Counted from the first letter of the stretch, positions 1 to 7,484 are shown. The stretch: DNA of 10,770 nucleotides from Chloroflexota bacterium (GCA_020848055.1 JADLBB010000229.1:1-10770), one strand, 5' to 3'. Notes: generated from the sequence alone by a model not told the origin. A program made the numbers and translations.

Positions 1-1169
1 CCGCGACCAACCACGGTCACGACCCGGCCGCCGGTTGTCTCGAAGCCGCCGGCAGCGGTGCGCCGAGTGCCGGCGTGGAAGACCAGGACGTCGCCGTCAT
101 CCGCCGCCGATGCCGGCTCGACGCCCTCGATGGCGCGGCCGGTCACCGGTCCGTCGGGGTAGCCCTCCGAGGCGACGACCACCCCCACCGCCGCGCCGGT
201 CCGCGCGCCGAGCGAGCCCTCCATCGCCCACCGGTCCCCGCTCGCGGTGCCCAGCAGGGCCATCGCGAGGTCGCCGTCGAGCATCGGCAACAGGACCTGG
301 GCCTCCGGGTCGCCGAAGCGGGCGTTGAACTCCAGGACCACCGGTCCGGAGGCGGTCAGCATCAGGCCGGCGTACAGCACGCCGCGGTACGGGGTGCCGT
401 CGCGGGCCATGCGCCACGCGATCGGCTCGAAGACCTCGGCGGCGGCTCGTTCCAGGGCGTCGGCCCCGAACCACGGCACCGGCGTGTAGGCACCCATGCC
501 GCCGGTGTTCGGGCCCGCGTCGCCGTCAGCGAGTCGCTTGTAGTCACACGCGGCGGCCAGCGGCACCACCGCCTCGCCGCTGACGAGGGCGAAGGCGCTG
601 ACCTCGCGTCCCTCGAGGCGCTCCTCCAGCACGATGGTTGCGCCAGGCGCGACGCTCGCGAACAGCTCTCGCACGCCGGCCTCGGCCTCTTCGCGCGTGG
701 ACGGCACCACGACGCCCTTGCCGGCGGCCAACCAGTCGGCCTTGACCACCGGCGGCCGGTCCGAGGCCCGCACGTGGTCCAGCGCCGCATCGGGATCGGT
801 GAAGGATTGCGCCGATGCGGTCGCCACGCCGGCCCGTTCCATCTGGCGCTTGGCGTACGCCTTGCTCGACTCCAGCCGCGCGGCGGCTCGGCTCGGCCCG
901 AAGACCGGAACGCGCGCCGCGGCAAGCTCGTCGGCCACACCGGCCGCCAGGGGCGCCTCGGGCCCAACGACCACCAGGTCGTACCGCTGTCGGGTCGCGT
1001 GACGAGCGACCGCCATGGGGTCGAGCACGTCGAGATCCGCCACCGCCTCGGCCACCGCGGCCGTCCCGCCGTTGCCGGGCGCGATGCGCACCCGCACCCC
1101 CGGCTCGCGCGCCAGCCGCCAGGCGAGGGCATGCTCGCGGCCGCCAGCACCGATGACCAGGACGTCCAC
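1..1169 (-). CDS. purD: Phosphoribosylamine--glycine ligase (GAR synthetase), 3' end cut by window edge
   Basis: Catalyses ATP-dependent ligation of glycine to 5-phosphoribosylamine, giving GAR, the second step of de novo purine synthesis in the cytosol. The 389 visible codons read as PurD from the first residues: VLVIGAGGREHALAW (residues 3-17) is the N-terminal fold, then GPEAPLAAGV near 69-78, the ATP-grasp loop AAGKGV (148-153), DYKRL...DGDAGPNTGGMGAY (209-228), and the metal-binding EFNARFGDPEAQ (280-291). The family usually has about 420 residues, so only about 30 at the C-terminus lie beyond position 1. The start is GTG at 1169-1167, because the conserved N-terminus begins there and the first in-frame ATG is some 50 codons later. 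No clear Shine-Dalgarno is seen; the UPF0182 stop codon ends two bases upstream, so translational coupling is likely. Oddity: residue 146 is Trp where the family normally has Gly (KADGLAAGKGV). Identification is secure. Confidence 0.96.
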   Translation of the reverse strand, partial: MDVLVIGAGGREHALAWRLAREPGVRVRIAPGNGGTAAVAEAVADLDVLDPMAVARHATRQRYDLVVVGPEAPLAAGVADELAAARVPVFGPSRAAARLESSKAYAKRQMERAGVATASAQSFTDPDAALDHVRASDRPPVVKADWLAAGKGVVVPSTREEAEAGVRELFASVAPGATIVLEERLEGREVSAFALVSGEAVVPLAAACDYKRLADGDAGPNTGGMGAYTPVPWFGADALERAAAEVFEPIAWRMARDGTPYRGVLYAGLMLTASGPVVLEFNARFGDPEAQVLLPMLDGDLAMALLGTASGDRWAMEGSLGARTGAAVGVVVASEGYPDGPVTGRAIEGVEPASAADDGDVLVFHAGTRRTAAGGFETTGGRVVTVVGR

Positions 1170-1171
1170 GG

Positions 1172-4171
1172 CTACGGTGCGGTCAGGTCGGACAGGGCAT
1201 CGAGCACCGCGGCGAGCTGATCGATGCGCGCCTGGTACGTGCCCAGGTCGCCGGCGGCGAGCGCGGCCTGCGCTTCGCCGTACAGGCGCTGCGCCTCGGC
1301 CACCAGTGCCGCCACGTCGCTCGGCAGTGGGCCCGGCGACGGCCCGGGCGACGGCGACGGCCCAGGCGACGGACCCGGCCCGGGCTCGACCGGCGGCGGG
1401 GCCTCCTCGCCCAACAGCTGGGCGACGGCCTCCTCCACGGTGTTGGCCATCGCCACGCGACGCTGATCGGCCAGGATGACGCGCACGAACTCGGGGAAGG
1501 GGGCGCCCTCGGCCTGCAGGAAGATCGGCTCCACGTACAGCAGCCCGTCATCGCCGATCGGCAGCACCAGCAGGTTGCCGCGCACGACGCGCGAGCCGGC
1601 GTTGGTCCACAGCGTGAACTGCTCGCTTATGCGGTCGTCCTGGTTGATGCGCGCCTCGATCTGGACCGGGCCCAGGGTCGTGGTCTGGGTCGGGAAGGCG
1701 AAGGCCAGTCGGTCGCCGTAGTGGCCCGGGTCCATGCGCGCCGCGACCCAGGCGATCATGTTCGGCCGGCCCTCCGGCACGAGGGGCTGGATCAGCACGA
1801 ACTCGGCGGCATCCTCGCCGGGGACGCGCATGATGACGTAGTAGGGCTCCATCGGCTCGCCGTTGCCCTTGATGACATCCTCCGGGATCGCCCAGCGGTC
1901 GTCCTCGTTGTAGAACGTCGTGGCGCCGCCATCGGTCGCCGGCAGGTGGTACAGCCGGTAGGCCTGGTTCTGGGCGGTGAACAGGTCCTCGGGATAGCGC
2001 AGGTGCGCCTCGAGGCCGTCCGGCATGGCCGAGGCCGGCTCGAACAGGGTCGGGAAGATGCGCGCATAGGCGGCGGCGATCGGCTCATCGGGCTGCACCA
2101 GGAAGAAGCGCATGCGCCCGGTGTACGCGTCGATCACGACCTTGACGCTGTTGCGCAGGTAGTTCGCGCCCGGGAACGGGCTGTCCGGCCCGAGCGGCTG
2201 GGCGCTCGGGTAGCGGTGGGACAGGGTGTAGGCGTCCCACACCCACAGCAGGCGCCCATCGACCGCGACGAGGTACGGGTCGCCGTCGTAGGCCAGGAAC
2301 GGCGCGATCTCGGGCACGCGCTCGGTGATCTGGCGCCGGAACAGGATCTGGGAGTCGTCGGTCAGCTGGTCGCTGATTAGCAGGTTGAAGTCGCCGAAGC
2401 GCAGGGCGAACAGCGCACGGACGAGCACGTTGTCGATCCCGACGCCGGTGTCGCCGCTCCAGGTCGTGGTCGTGCCCGCCTCGCCGGACCCATCGGTGTC
2501 GAGCGGATGGTCGAACTCCGGTGTTCGGGTGCCGGTGACGACGTACGTGTTGGTCCGCTCGCCGAAGTAGATGCGCGGCTCGCCGATCGGCAGCTGGGGC
2601 TCGCGATCGATGCCGCTGACCAGGTAGTCGGGCGTGCCCTGCGGCGTGACCGCGTCGACGGGCACGGCGGTGATGCCGAAGCCGTGCGTGTACACCAGGC
2701 GCTCGTTGGTCCAGGAGCGCGTGTCGCCGAACAGGCTGACGTCGAGCTCACGCGCGCTGAGCATGATCTGGCGCTGCTTGCCGGCCACGTCGTATCGGTC
2801 GATGTCGACGTCGGTGAAGGTGTAGTAGCGGCGCAGGATCTGCTGCTGCCCGAACGTGGTGAGCAGCGGCCGGTAGTCCCACAGGCGCAGGTTGTCCATC
2901 GTGCCGGTCTCGGCGTCGAACAGGTCGCGCGTCAACGGCTGCTCGCCGGTGAAACGGCGCACCTCGATGGCGTCGAGGTCGAACGCGGCGCGCGTGGCCG
3001 CGAGATGGTCGCGGATGTAGGGCCGCTCGACGTTGAGCTCGTTGGGCGTGACCTGCACGGTCTGCACGAAACTCGGGTACAGGCCGCCGACCACGATCGA
3101 CAGCACGATCCAGGCTCCAGCGGCCAGGATCACCAGCCACAGCGTGCGGAACCAGGTGTTGAGCAACAGCAGCGCGGCCGAGACGAGCGCCACCACGGTC
3201 AGGATGACGTAGGCCGGGAGCTGGGCGTGCGTGTCGGTGTACAGCGGGGCCTGGACCCGCCCGGCGAGGCCCCGGGTCGAGTAGGCGAGGTCCGCGATGT
3301 CGAGCTGGTAACCCGCCGCCACGATGACCAGCAGCAGCGCACCGATGATCGACAGGTGCGCCCGCACCGGTGCCGAGAGGTGGAACTGCCAGCGCAGGGC
3401 GCGGGCGGCGTACGTGACCACGGTCAGGATGCCGACCACGATCAGCGTGGTCGATGCCCAGCCCAGCACGAAGCGCCAGAACGGCAGGCCGAAGATGTAG
3501 AAGCCGATGTCCCGCCCCAGCGTCGGGTCGGCGACACCGAAGGAGCCGCCGTTGAAGAACAACAGCACGGTCTCCCAGTTCGACGCCCACGCCGCACCAC
3601 TGCCGAGCGCCAGCACGACCGCCAGCGCCGCCAGCCCGATGCCGATGAGGCGCGACGCGTCCGGCATCTCGAACTCGCCGAGCCGGCGCACGGGCGCCTG
3701 CGGCGCGATCCGTCGCGCCAGCCAGGTGCTCGCCAGGGCCAGCACCAGCATGCCGGCAAAGCCGATGGCGAACAGGCCCACCTGGGCCCACAGCCTGGTG
3801 GTCAGGATGTCCCGGCGGCCGAGCGCGGTGTACCACATGACGTCGGTGACCAGGTTGACGGCACCGCCCAACAGCCCGAGCACGACCAGCAGCAGCACGA
3901 TCCCGCCACCGATCGCGAGCCATCGACCCAGCGGCACCTCCTGCGCGACCGGGGGCGCGCCGTGCCGTCCACCGCCGTGGCCGTTGGTGCCTGTGGGGCC
4001 GTCAGGCCCACCCGGGCCATCGCCGCCGTTGGCGCCATGCGCACCGCGCCGGTCGATCGGCGTCACGTTGCGCGGCTCGCGCCGGGGCCGCGGCCGGCCC
4101 TCGCGGGCGGCGTCGGCCTCCTCCTGGCGTCGCTGGAGTTCCTCGAGCAGCTTGTCGAACCAGCTGGACAT
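1172..4171 (-). CDS. UPF0182 family large integral membrane protein, function unknown
   Basis: A 999-residue protein of the UPF0182 family (Pfam PF03699), whose biochemical role is not established. A charged cytosolic start (MSSWFDKLLEELQRR) is followed by a Gly/Asn-rich stretch (residues 43-70), then about seven hydrophobic segments near 85-108, 127-150, 174-196, 230-255, 272-288, 318-337 and 343-364. Family hallmarks include GYQLDIADLAYSTRG (287-301) and NELNVERPYIRDHLAATRAAF (start 377). The large region after 365 is predicted extracytoplasmic. A Ser-Pro-Gly linker (925-950) joins it to a short helical end, where ALAAGDLGTYQARIDQL resembles the usual family C-terminus. Length matches the family. 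The frame stays open up to an ATG at 4333, but 4171 is preferred because the extra 54 residues look like translated intergenic DNA; neither ATG has a good Shine-Dalgarno. purD follows after two bases. Family assignment is firm; the start is less so. Confidence 0.92.
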   Translation of the reverse strand: MSSWFDKLLEELQRRQEEADAAREGRPRPRREPRNVTPIDRRGAHGANGGDGPGGPDGPTGTNGHGGGRHGAPPVAQEVPLGRWLAIGGGIVLLLVVLGLLGGAVNLVTDVMWYTALGRRDILTTRLWAQVGLFAIGFAGMLVLALASTWLARRIAPQAPVRRLGEFEMPDASRLIGIGLAALAVVLALGSGAAWASNWETVLLFFNGGSFGVADPTLGRDIGFYIFGLPFWRFVLGWASTTLIVVGILTVVTYAARALRWQFHLSAPVRAHLSIIGALLLVIVAAGYQLDIADLAYSTRGLAGRVQAPLYTDTHAQLPAYVILTVVALVSAALLLLNTWFRTLWLVILAAGAWIVLSIVVGGLYPSFVQTVQVTPNELNVERPYIRDHLAATRAAFDLDAIEVRRFTGEQPLTRDLFDAETGTMDNLRLWDYRPLLTTFGQQQILRRYYTFTDVDIDRYDVAGKQRQIMLSARELDVSLFGDTRSWTNERLVYTHGFGITAVPVDAVTPQGTPDYLVSGIDREPQLPIGEPRIYFGERTNTYVVTGTRTPEFDHPLDTDGSGEAGTTTTWSGDTGVGIDNVLVRALFALRFGDFNLLISDQLTDDSQILFRRQITERVPEIAPFLAYDGDPYLVAVDGRLLWVWDAYTLSHRYPSAQPLGPDSPFPGANYLRNSVKVVIDAYTGRMRFFLVQPDEPIAAAYARIFPTLFEPASAMPDGLEAHLRYPEDLFTAQNQAYRLYHLPATDGGATTFYNEDDRWAIPEDVIKGNGEPMEPYYVIMRVPGEDAAEFVLIQPLVPEGRPNMIAWVAARMDPGHYGDRLAFAFPTQTTTLGPVQIEARINQDDRISEQFTLWTNAGSRVVRGNLLVLPIGDDGLLYVEPIFLQAEGAPFPEFVRVILADQRRVAMANTVEEAVAQLLGEEAPPPVEPGPGPSPGPSPSPGPSPGPLPSDVAALVAEAQRLYGEAQAALAAGDLGTYQARIDQLAAVLDALSDLTAP
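1322..1399 (-). repeat. Low-complexity Ser-Pro-Gly linker repeat inside the UPF0182 gene
   Basis: The DNA is an imperfect tandem of GGCGAC and GGCCCGGGC-like units. On the coding strand it encodes residues 925-950, with repeated PGPSP units between the extracytoplasmic domain and the C-terminal helical tail. It reads as an extended flexible linker, possibly of variable length between strains. Confidence 0.8.
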
Positions 4172-4313
4172 CGCGGACAAGCATGCCAGACTGCGGCCGG
4201 CATGGTGCCGGGGAAGATCTGGGCGACGTCGGGAGTCCCGCCAGATCCCTCCCCGCTGTGAGGTGGACGTGGTCATCAGGCCTGCGACCGCGCACTCCGC
4301 AACGGATGCCGAG

Positions 4314-4338
4314 CGAGTGTGATAGTTAGTCATACTCG
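4314..4338. promoter_or_regulatory. Operator-like 25-bp interrupted palindrome upstream of UPF0182-purD
   Basis: The plus strand reads CGAGT-g-TGA, seven bases (tagttag), then TCA-t-ACTCG. The arms CGAGT/ACTCG and TGA/TCA are perfect inverted repeats sharing one centre at 4326, so 16 of the 18 arm positions match. The centre is A/T-rich inside GC-rich DNA. It lies about 143 bases upstream of the preferred UPF0182 start. There is no T-tract, which argues against a terminator. This is the geometry of a site for a dimeric helix-turn-helix regulator. It is not a CRP site (the TGA-TCA spacing is 7, not 6), and I cannot name the regulator. Confidence 0.5.
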
Positions 4339-4562
4339 GTTGGCTGACCCGGCGAGCCGCTCGTCAGGCATGGGCACTGATCAGCGCCGGGCCTTGCCCT
4401 GAGAATCGGGCGTGTGCGCAGCGTGTTCGCCGACGTGAAAGCTTGGCGCGGAGCTCGCGACGTCGAACGTCCGCCACTTCCCGATGTTTGCCGGGCTGCG
4501 ACCGCCGTATTCCTGACCTCAAGATTGTCGCTACAGCGGACCGAGAACCTGCGCCGAACGCA

Positions 4563-4586
4563 TCGGTAAGCACGAAGAAGCTCCGA
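4563..4586 (-). terminator. Possible stem-loop just downstream of guaA
   Basis: On the minus strand, 7 bases after the guaA stop, TCGGAGC can pair with GCT and CCGA across an 8-base loop, with a two-base TA bulge on the 3' side. No T-run follows, so it would not be a classical intrinsic terminator. It may be chance. Confidence 0.2.
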
Positions 4587-4592
4587 CCGGGC

Positions 4593-6344
4593 CTACTCCC
4601 ACTCGATGGTGGCGGGCGGCTTTGAGCTGACGTCGTACACGACGCGGTTCACGCCCGGCACCTCGTTGACGATCCGGCTGCTGATCTTCGCCAGCACCTC
4701 GTACGGCAGCCGGGCCCAGTCGGCGGTCATGCCGTCGTCGGAGGTGACGGCGCGGACCGCGACGACGTTGGCGTACGTCCGCCCGTCGCCCATGACGCCG
4801 ACCGAGCGGACCGGGGTGAGGATCGCGAAGGACTGCCACAGGGACCGATACAGCCCGGCGGCCTTGATCTCGTCGATGACGATCCAGTCGGCCTCGCGCA
4901 AGGTGTCCAGGCGCTCGGCGGTGACCTCGCCGATGATCCGGATGGCGAGACCCGGCCCCGGGAACGGCTGGCGCTGGACCATGGCCTCGGGCAGGCCTAG
5001 CTCAGTGCCGACCGCGCGCACCTCGTCCTTGAACAGGTAGCGCAGCGGCTCGATCAGCTGGAAGCGCAGGTCCGACGGCAGCCCGCCGACGTTGTGATGG
5101 GTCTTGATCTTGGCTGCGGCCTTGGTCTCGGCCGTCTTGGACTCGATGACGTCGGGATAGAGCGTGCCCTGCACCAGGAAGTCGATCTGACCCATCCGGG
5201 CCGCCTCCTCCTCGAAGACCCGGATGAACTCGTCACCGATGATCCGGCGCTTGGACTCCGGATCCTCCACGCCAGCCAGGCGCGCCAGGAACCGATCCCG
5301 AGCATCGACCATGACCAGCTTCATGCCCAGGTCCCGCTCGAAGGTGACGCGCAGCAGCTCGGACTCGCGCTTGCGCATGAGTCCATGGTCGACGTAGATG
5401 CAGGTCAGCTGGTCGCCGATGGCCCGATGCACGAGCGTCGCCGCCACGGCGCTGTCCACCCCGCCCGACAGGGCGCAGATGACGTGCCCGTCCCCGACCC
5501 GGTCGCGCACCTCGGCCACGGTCGTGTCGACCAGGTTGGCCGGGGTCCACGTGCGCCGCAGGCCCGCGATGCCGGCGACGAAGTTGCGCAGCACGTCGCG
5601 ACCGATCGGCGTGTGGACCACCTCGGGGTGGAACTGGATGCCGTACAGGTTGCGTCCCGGGTCGGCCAGGCCGGCATACGGGGTCGCATCGGTCTCGGCG
5701 GTGGCGACAAAGCCGGACGGCGGACGGAGGATCGAGTCGCCATGGCTCATCCACACCGGCTGCTCGCGCTGCTCGATTCCGTCGAACAGGCCGTCGGCAT
5801 CGGTCAGGCGGACGGTGGCCGGGCCGTACTCGCGCCTGGTCGACGGCACGACCTCGCCGCCGAGCTCACGGGCCATGAGCTGCAGGCCGTAGCAGATGCC
5901 CAGCACCGGGATGCGGCCGGACCACAGCGCCGGGTCGGCCGTCGGCGCCCCGTCGTCGTAGACCGATGATGGCCCGCCCGACAGGATGACCGCCTTGACC
6001 CCCCGCCGCTCCAGCTCGGCCATCGGGGTGTCGTGCGGCAGCAGCTCGGAGTAGACGTTCAGCTCCCGAACCCGCCGCGCGATGAGCTGGGCGAACTGGC
6101 TGCCGAAGTCCAGCACGGCGACCGTATCGGGCTGCTCGGGCGCCTCGGTCTCAACGCGCCTGGGCGGTGGCGCGTTGAGCGCCTGCTCGAGATATGCCTC
6201 GACCTCGGCGTCGTCGGGCGCGAGCACGCGATGGCCGGCGTTGGCCGCCTCGCCGTGCACGGTGCGGCCGCGATCGGTCGGGGCCGCGTCGGTGTCGGGG
6301 TTCGATGGCACTCGGTGAGAGTGTAACGGCCCAGCCTCGCTCAA
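4593..6344 (-). CDS. guaA: GMP synthase (glutamine-hydrolysing), with N-terminal extension
   Basis: Converts XMP to GMP using glutamine and ATP, the last step of guanylate synthesis. The class I glutamine amidotransferase domain (about 74-260) shows AVLDFGSQFAQLIARRVRE, the nucleophile Cys151 in GICYGLQLMA, and His239/Glu241 in GIQFHPEV. The ATP-pyrophosphatase domain has the P-loop SGGVDS (293-298), and the C-terminal dimerisation domain ends in SSKPPATIEWE, typical of the family. With 583 residues it exceeds the usual 515-525 because about 73 residues precede the amidotransferase domain; this part is hydrophilic, with an acidic helix-like stretch (DDAEVEAYLEQALNA). The start is TTG at 6344, overlapping the MBL stop as TTGA, with GGAG five bases upstream. 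There is no in-frame ATG before the catalytic domain; in-frame GTG codons (for example 6311) are alternatives. The function is certain, the exact N-terminus is not. Confidence 0.96.
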   Translation of the reverse strand: MSEAGPLHSHRVPSNPDTDAAPTDRGRTVHGEAANAGHRVLAPDDAEVEAYLEQALNAPPPRRVETEAPEQPDTVAVLDFGSQFAQLIARRVRELNVYSELLPHDTPMAELERRGVKAVILSGGPSSVYDDGAPTADPALWSGRIPVLGICYGLQLMARELGGEVVPSTRREYGPATVRLTDADGLFDGIEQREQPVWMSHGDSILRPPSGFVATAETDATPYAGLADPGRNLYGIQFHPEVVHTPIGRDVLRNFVAGIAGLRRTWTPANLVDTTVAEVRDRVGDGHVICALSGGVDSAVAATLVHRAIGDQLTCIYVDHGLMRKRESELLRVTFERDLGMKLVMVDARDRFLARLAGVEDPESKRRIIGDEFIRVFEEEAARMGQIDFLVQGTLYPDVIESKTAETKAAAKIKTHHNVGGLPSDLRFQLIEPLRYLFKDEVRAVGTELGLPEAMVQRQPFPGPGLAIRIIGEVTAERLDTLREADWIVIDEIKAAGLYRSLWQSFAILTPVRSVGVMGDGRTYANVVAVRAVTSDDGMTADWARLPYEVLAKISSRIVNEVPGVNRVVYDVSSKPPATIEWE

Positions 6345-7156
6345 TCGCGCTCCGCGCGACCATCGACCGCTTCGAGCCGGACGCGCTCGAACGCCTCGAG
6401 CGTCTCGTCGGCTGGGAACGGGCTCAGCCGCACGGCCGCGTCGGCGCCGAGCCTGCCCGCTGCGACCTCCACGCCGAGCCGCGCCAACTCACCGATGTCA
6501 GCCACCTGGCGCTCGGCGAAGTCGCGACCGAACGGTTCGCCGTGCCCGGGCACCACGACCCCGTCGACGAGCGACAGCAGAGCCTGCCCGGTGATCGCCC
6601 ACTCCTGCGGGTAGCCGTCCCCGAACCAGGGCGACGGAGCATTCTCGAGCAGGTCGCCGGCGAACAGGACCGATGCGCCCGGAACCGTCACCACGATGTC
6701 GTTGTCGGTATGGCCGCGACCCAGGAACTGCAGCTCGACCCGGCGATCTCCCAGTTCGAGCGTCGCACGATCCTCGAAGAGGTCGGTGGGGGCGGTGATC
6801 TCAACCGCACGAAAGTCGTCGGCGTTGGTCGGATAGCGTTCCATGCACTCGACACGCATGGCTTCGCCGCGCTCGCGCAACATTGCCGCACAGCGCACGT
6901 GGCCCCAGATCGGGACATCGAAGAAGCGGGCGTTGCCGAAGGCGTGGTCCCAGTGGCCGTGCGTGTTCACGACTGCCGCCAGCGTGCCGGGCAGCGCCCG
7001 CACCTCGTTGCGCAGCTCGTCGGCGAGCCGGTGCGTGGCGCGCGTGTCGATGACCGCCAGGCCTGCCTCGCCTCCAATGACGCCGATCGTCTGGTCGAGC
7101 GACTCGTAGCGGCGGATCCAGACCCGGTCGGCGATCTCACGCCACGGGACGGTCAT
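6341..7156 (-). CDS. Metallo-beta-lactamase-fold metal-dependent hydrolase
   Basis: A 271-residue MBL-fold hydrolase of unknown substrate. The complete binuclear zinc-site set is visible: H66-G-H68-W-D70-H71 in NTHGHWDHAFGN, His149 in GRGHTDNDI, Asp168 in LFAGDLLE, and His205 in VVPGHGEPFG. The GHTDND, AGDLLENAPSPW and PGHG motifs resemble the broad glyoxalase II/SoxH-like branch rather than true beta-lactamases, but I cannot assign a substrate. There is no signal peptide, so it is probably cytosolic. The start ATG at 7156 is well bounded, because an in-frame TAG lies two codons upstream; no strong Shine-Dalgarno is seen. Its TGA stop overlaps the TTG start of guaA by three bases, implying cotranscription and translational coupling with GMP synthase. 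Whether that reflects a shared pathway is inference only. Confidence 0.9.
   Translation of the reverse strand: MTVPWREIADRVWIRRYESLDQTIGVIGGEAGLAVIDTRATHRLADELRNEVRALPGTLAAVVNTHGHWDHAFGNARFFDVPIWGHVRCAAMLRERGEAMRVECMERYPTNADDFRAVEITAPTDLFEDRATLELGDRRVELQFLGRGHTDNDIVVTVPGASVLFAGDLLENAPSPWFGDGYPQEWAITGQALLSLVDGVVVPGHGEPFGRDFAERQVADIGELARLGVEVAAGRLGADAAVRLSPFPADETLEAFERVRLEAVDGRAERD
6350..6353 (-). promoter_or_regulatory. Shine-Dalgarno GGAG supporting the TTG start of guaA
   Basis: GGAG lies inside the last codons of the MBL gene with five bases (CGCGA) before TTG at 6344. None of the downstream in-frame GTG codons I checked has an equally placed purine box, so this site favours the long form of GuaA. 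Confidence 0.5.
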
Positions 7157-7239
7157 CGGCTAGCGGTCCGGTTCATCGGTGCATGCTAATCAACGCGCCG
7201 CGTCGCCGGTGGCGGGTGCGACGGGCGGCGACGGGCGGG

Positions 7240-7263
7240 CAATCGGCCGGGGCGGGCCGATTG
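7240..7263. repeat. Perfect 9-bp inverted repeat (hairpin) upstream of the MBL gene
   Basis: CAATCGGCC and GGCCGATTG flank the six-base loop GGGGCG. The stem is perfect. It is about 84 bases upstream of the MBL start codon and more than 220 bases past the oxidoreductase stop, with no T-run on either side. It could be a regulator site, an RNA hairpin in the MBL-guaA leader, or part of an RNA from the plus strand. Confidence 0.6.
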
Positions 7264-7289
7264 TGGTGGCTGCTGATCGCCGGCGGTCG

Positions 7290-7313
7290 CAACCGGCCCA
7301 TCCCGGGCGGTTG
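7290..7313. repeat. Second hairpin, 9 bp with one bulged base
   Basis: CAACCG-g-CCC pairs with GGG-CGGTTG around the five-base loop ATCCC. Read as plus-strand RNA the stem can extend outward by a G-U, a C-G and a U-G pair (7289/7314, 7288/7315, 7287/7316); on the minus strand the wobble positions become A/C mismatches. Confidence 0.5.
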
Positions 7314-7451
7314 TGGGCGAGATGGCCGACACGGATCCCAATCTCACGCTCGGTGCTCGACATGATGATGGTCCCAGACCGAATAATCGGCCAGCACGAG
7401 CGCATTGCGGCCAAGCAGGCGTCGAACGGATCACAACCTGCCGATGCGGGC

Positions 7452-7484
7452 GCATTGTGAGCGGATCCGCGACGGGACAATCGC
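7452..7484 (-). terminator. Compound stem-loop just after the oxidoreductase stop
   Basis: On the minus strand, 7 bases after the stop, GC-g-ATTGT pairs with ACAATGC around an inner 10-base palindrome GCGGATCCGC. No T-run follows. It is well placed for a 3' end or processing structure, but without a T-tract this is weak. Confidence 0.25.

Larger units (their letters stand above)
4172..4592. other. 421-bp intergenic region between guaA and UPF0182
   Basis: No convincing gene. A 69-codon minus-strand frame at 4364-4573 shows no recognisable motif and is Arg/Ser/Ala-rich as expected for random GC-rich DNA. The stretch holds a 25-bp operator-like dyad (4314-4338), a nearby CTGAC/GTCAG inverted repeat at about 4344-4367 (CTGAC just after TTGG, GTCAG before GCATGG on the plus strand), and a weak stem-loop just after guaA (4563-4586). 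I found no tRNA-like T-arm and no consensus -35/-10 pair. Its size and base composition, with more A/T patches than the genes, fit a control region for the UPF0182-purD pair. Confidence 0.6.

Noticed and set aside
75..1220. Long plus-strand open frame opposite purD
   Set aside because: Mirror frame of a clear PurD gene in GC-rich DNA; the product is Arg/His/Gly-rich without motifs.
1326..1390. Possible tandem-repeat locus or CRISPR-like repetition
   Set aside because: The units are in-frame, short and degenerate, and encode a Ser-Pro-Gly linker; there are no spacers.
2507..4261. 584-codon plus-strand open frame opposite the UPF0182 gene
   Set aside because: Its product is a compositionally biased string rich in Arg, His, Gln and Val, typical of antisense frames in high-GC genes, while the minus frame has family hallmarks and membrane segments.
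4172..4333. 54-residue N-terminal extension of UPF0182 from an ATG at 4333
   Set aside because: The added residues look like translated intergenic DNA and the ATG falls inside the operator-like dyad; no ribosome binding site precedes it.
4364..4573. 69-codon minus-strand frame in the guaA-UPF0182 gap
   Set aside because: No motif, no ribosome binding site evidence, Arg-rich random-looking composition.
7454..7466. Thirteen bases (ATTGTGAGCGGAT) identical to the left part of the E. coli lac operator
   Set aside because: The right half-site is absent, the host is a distant high-GC bacterium, there is no lac gene nearby, and the match was noticed after the fact, so chance is the best explanation.
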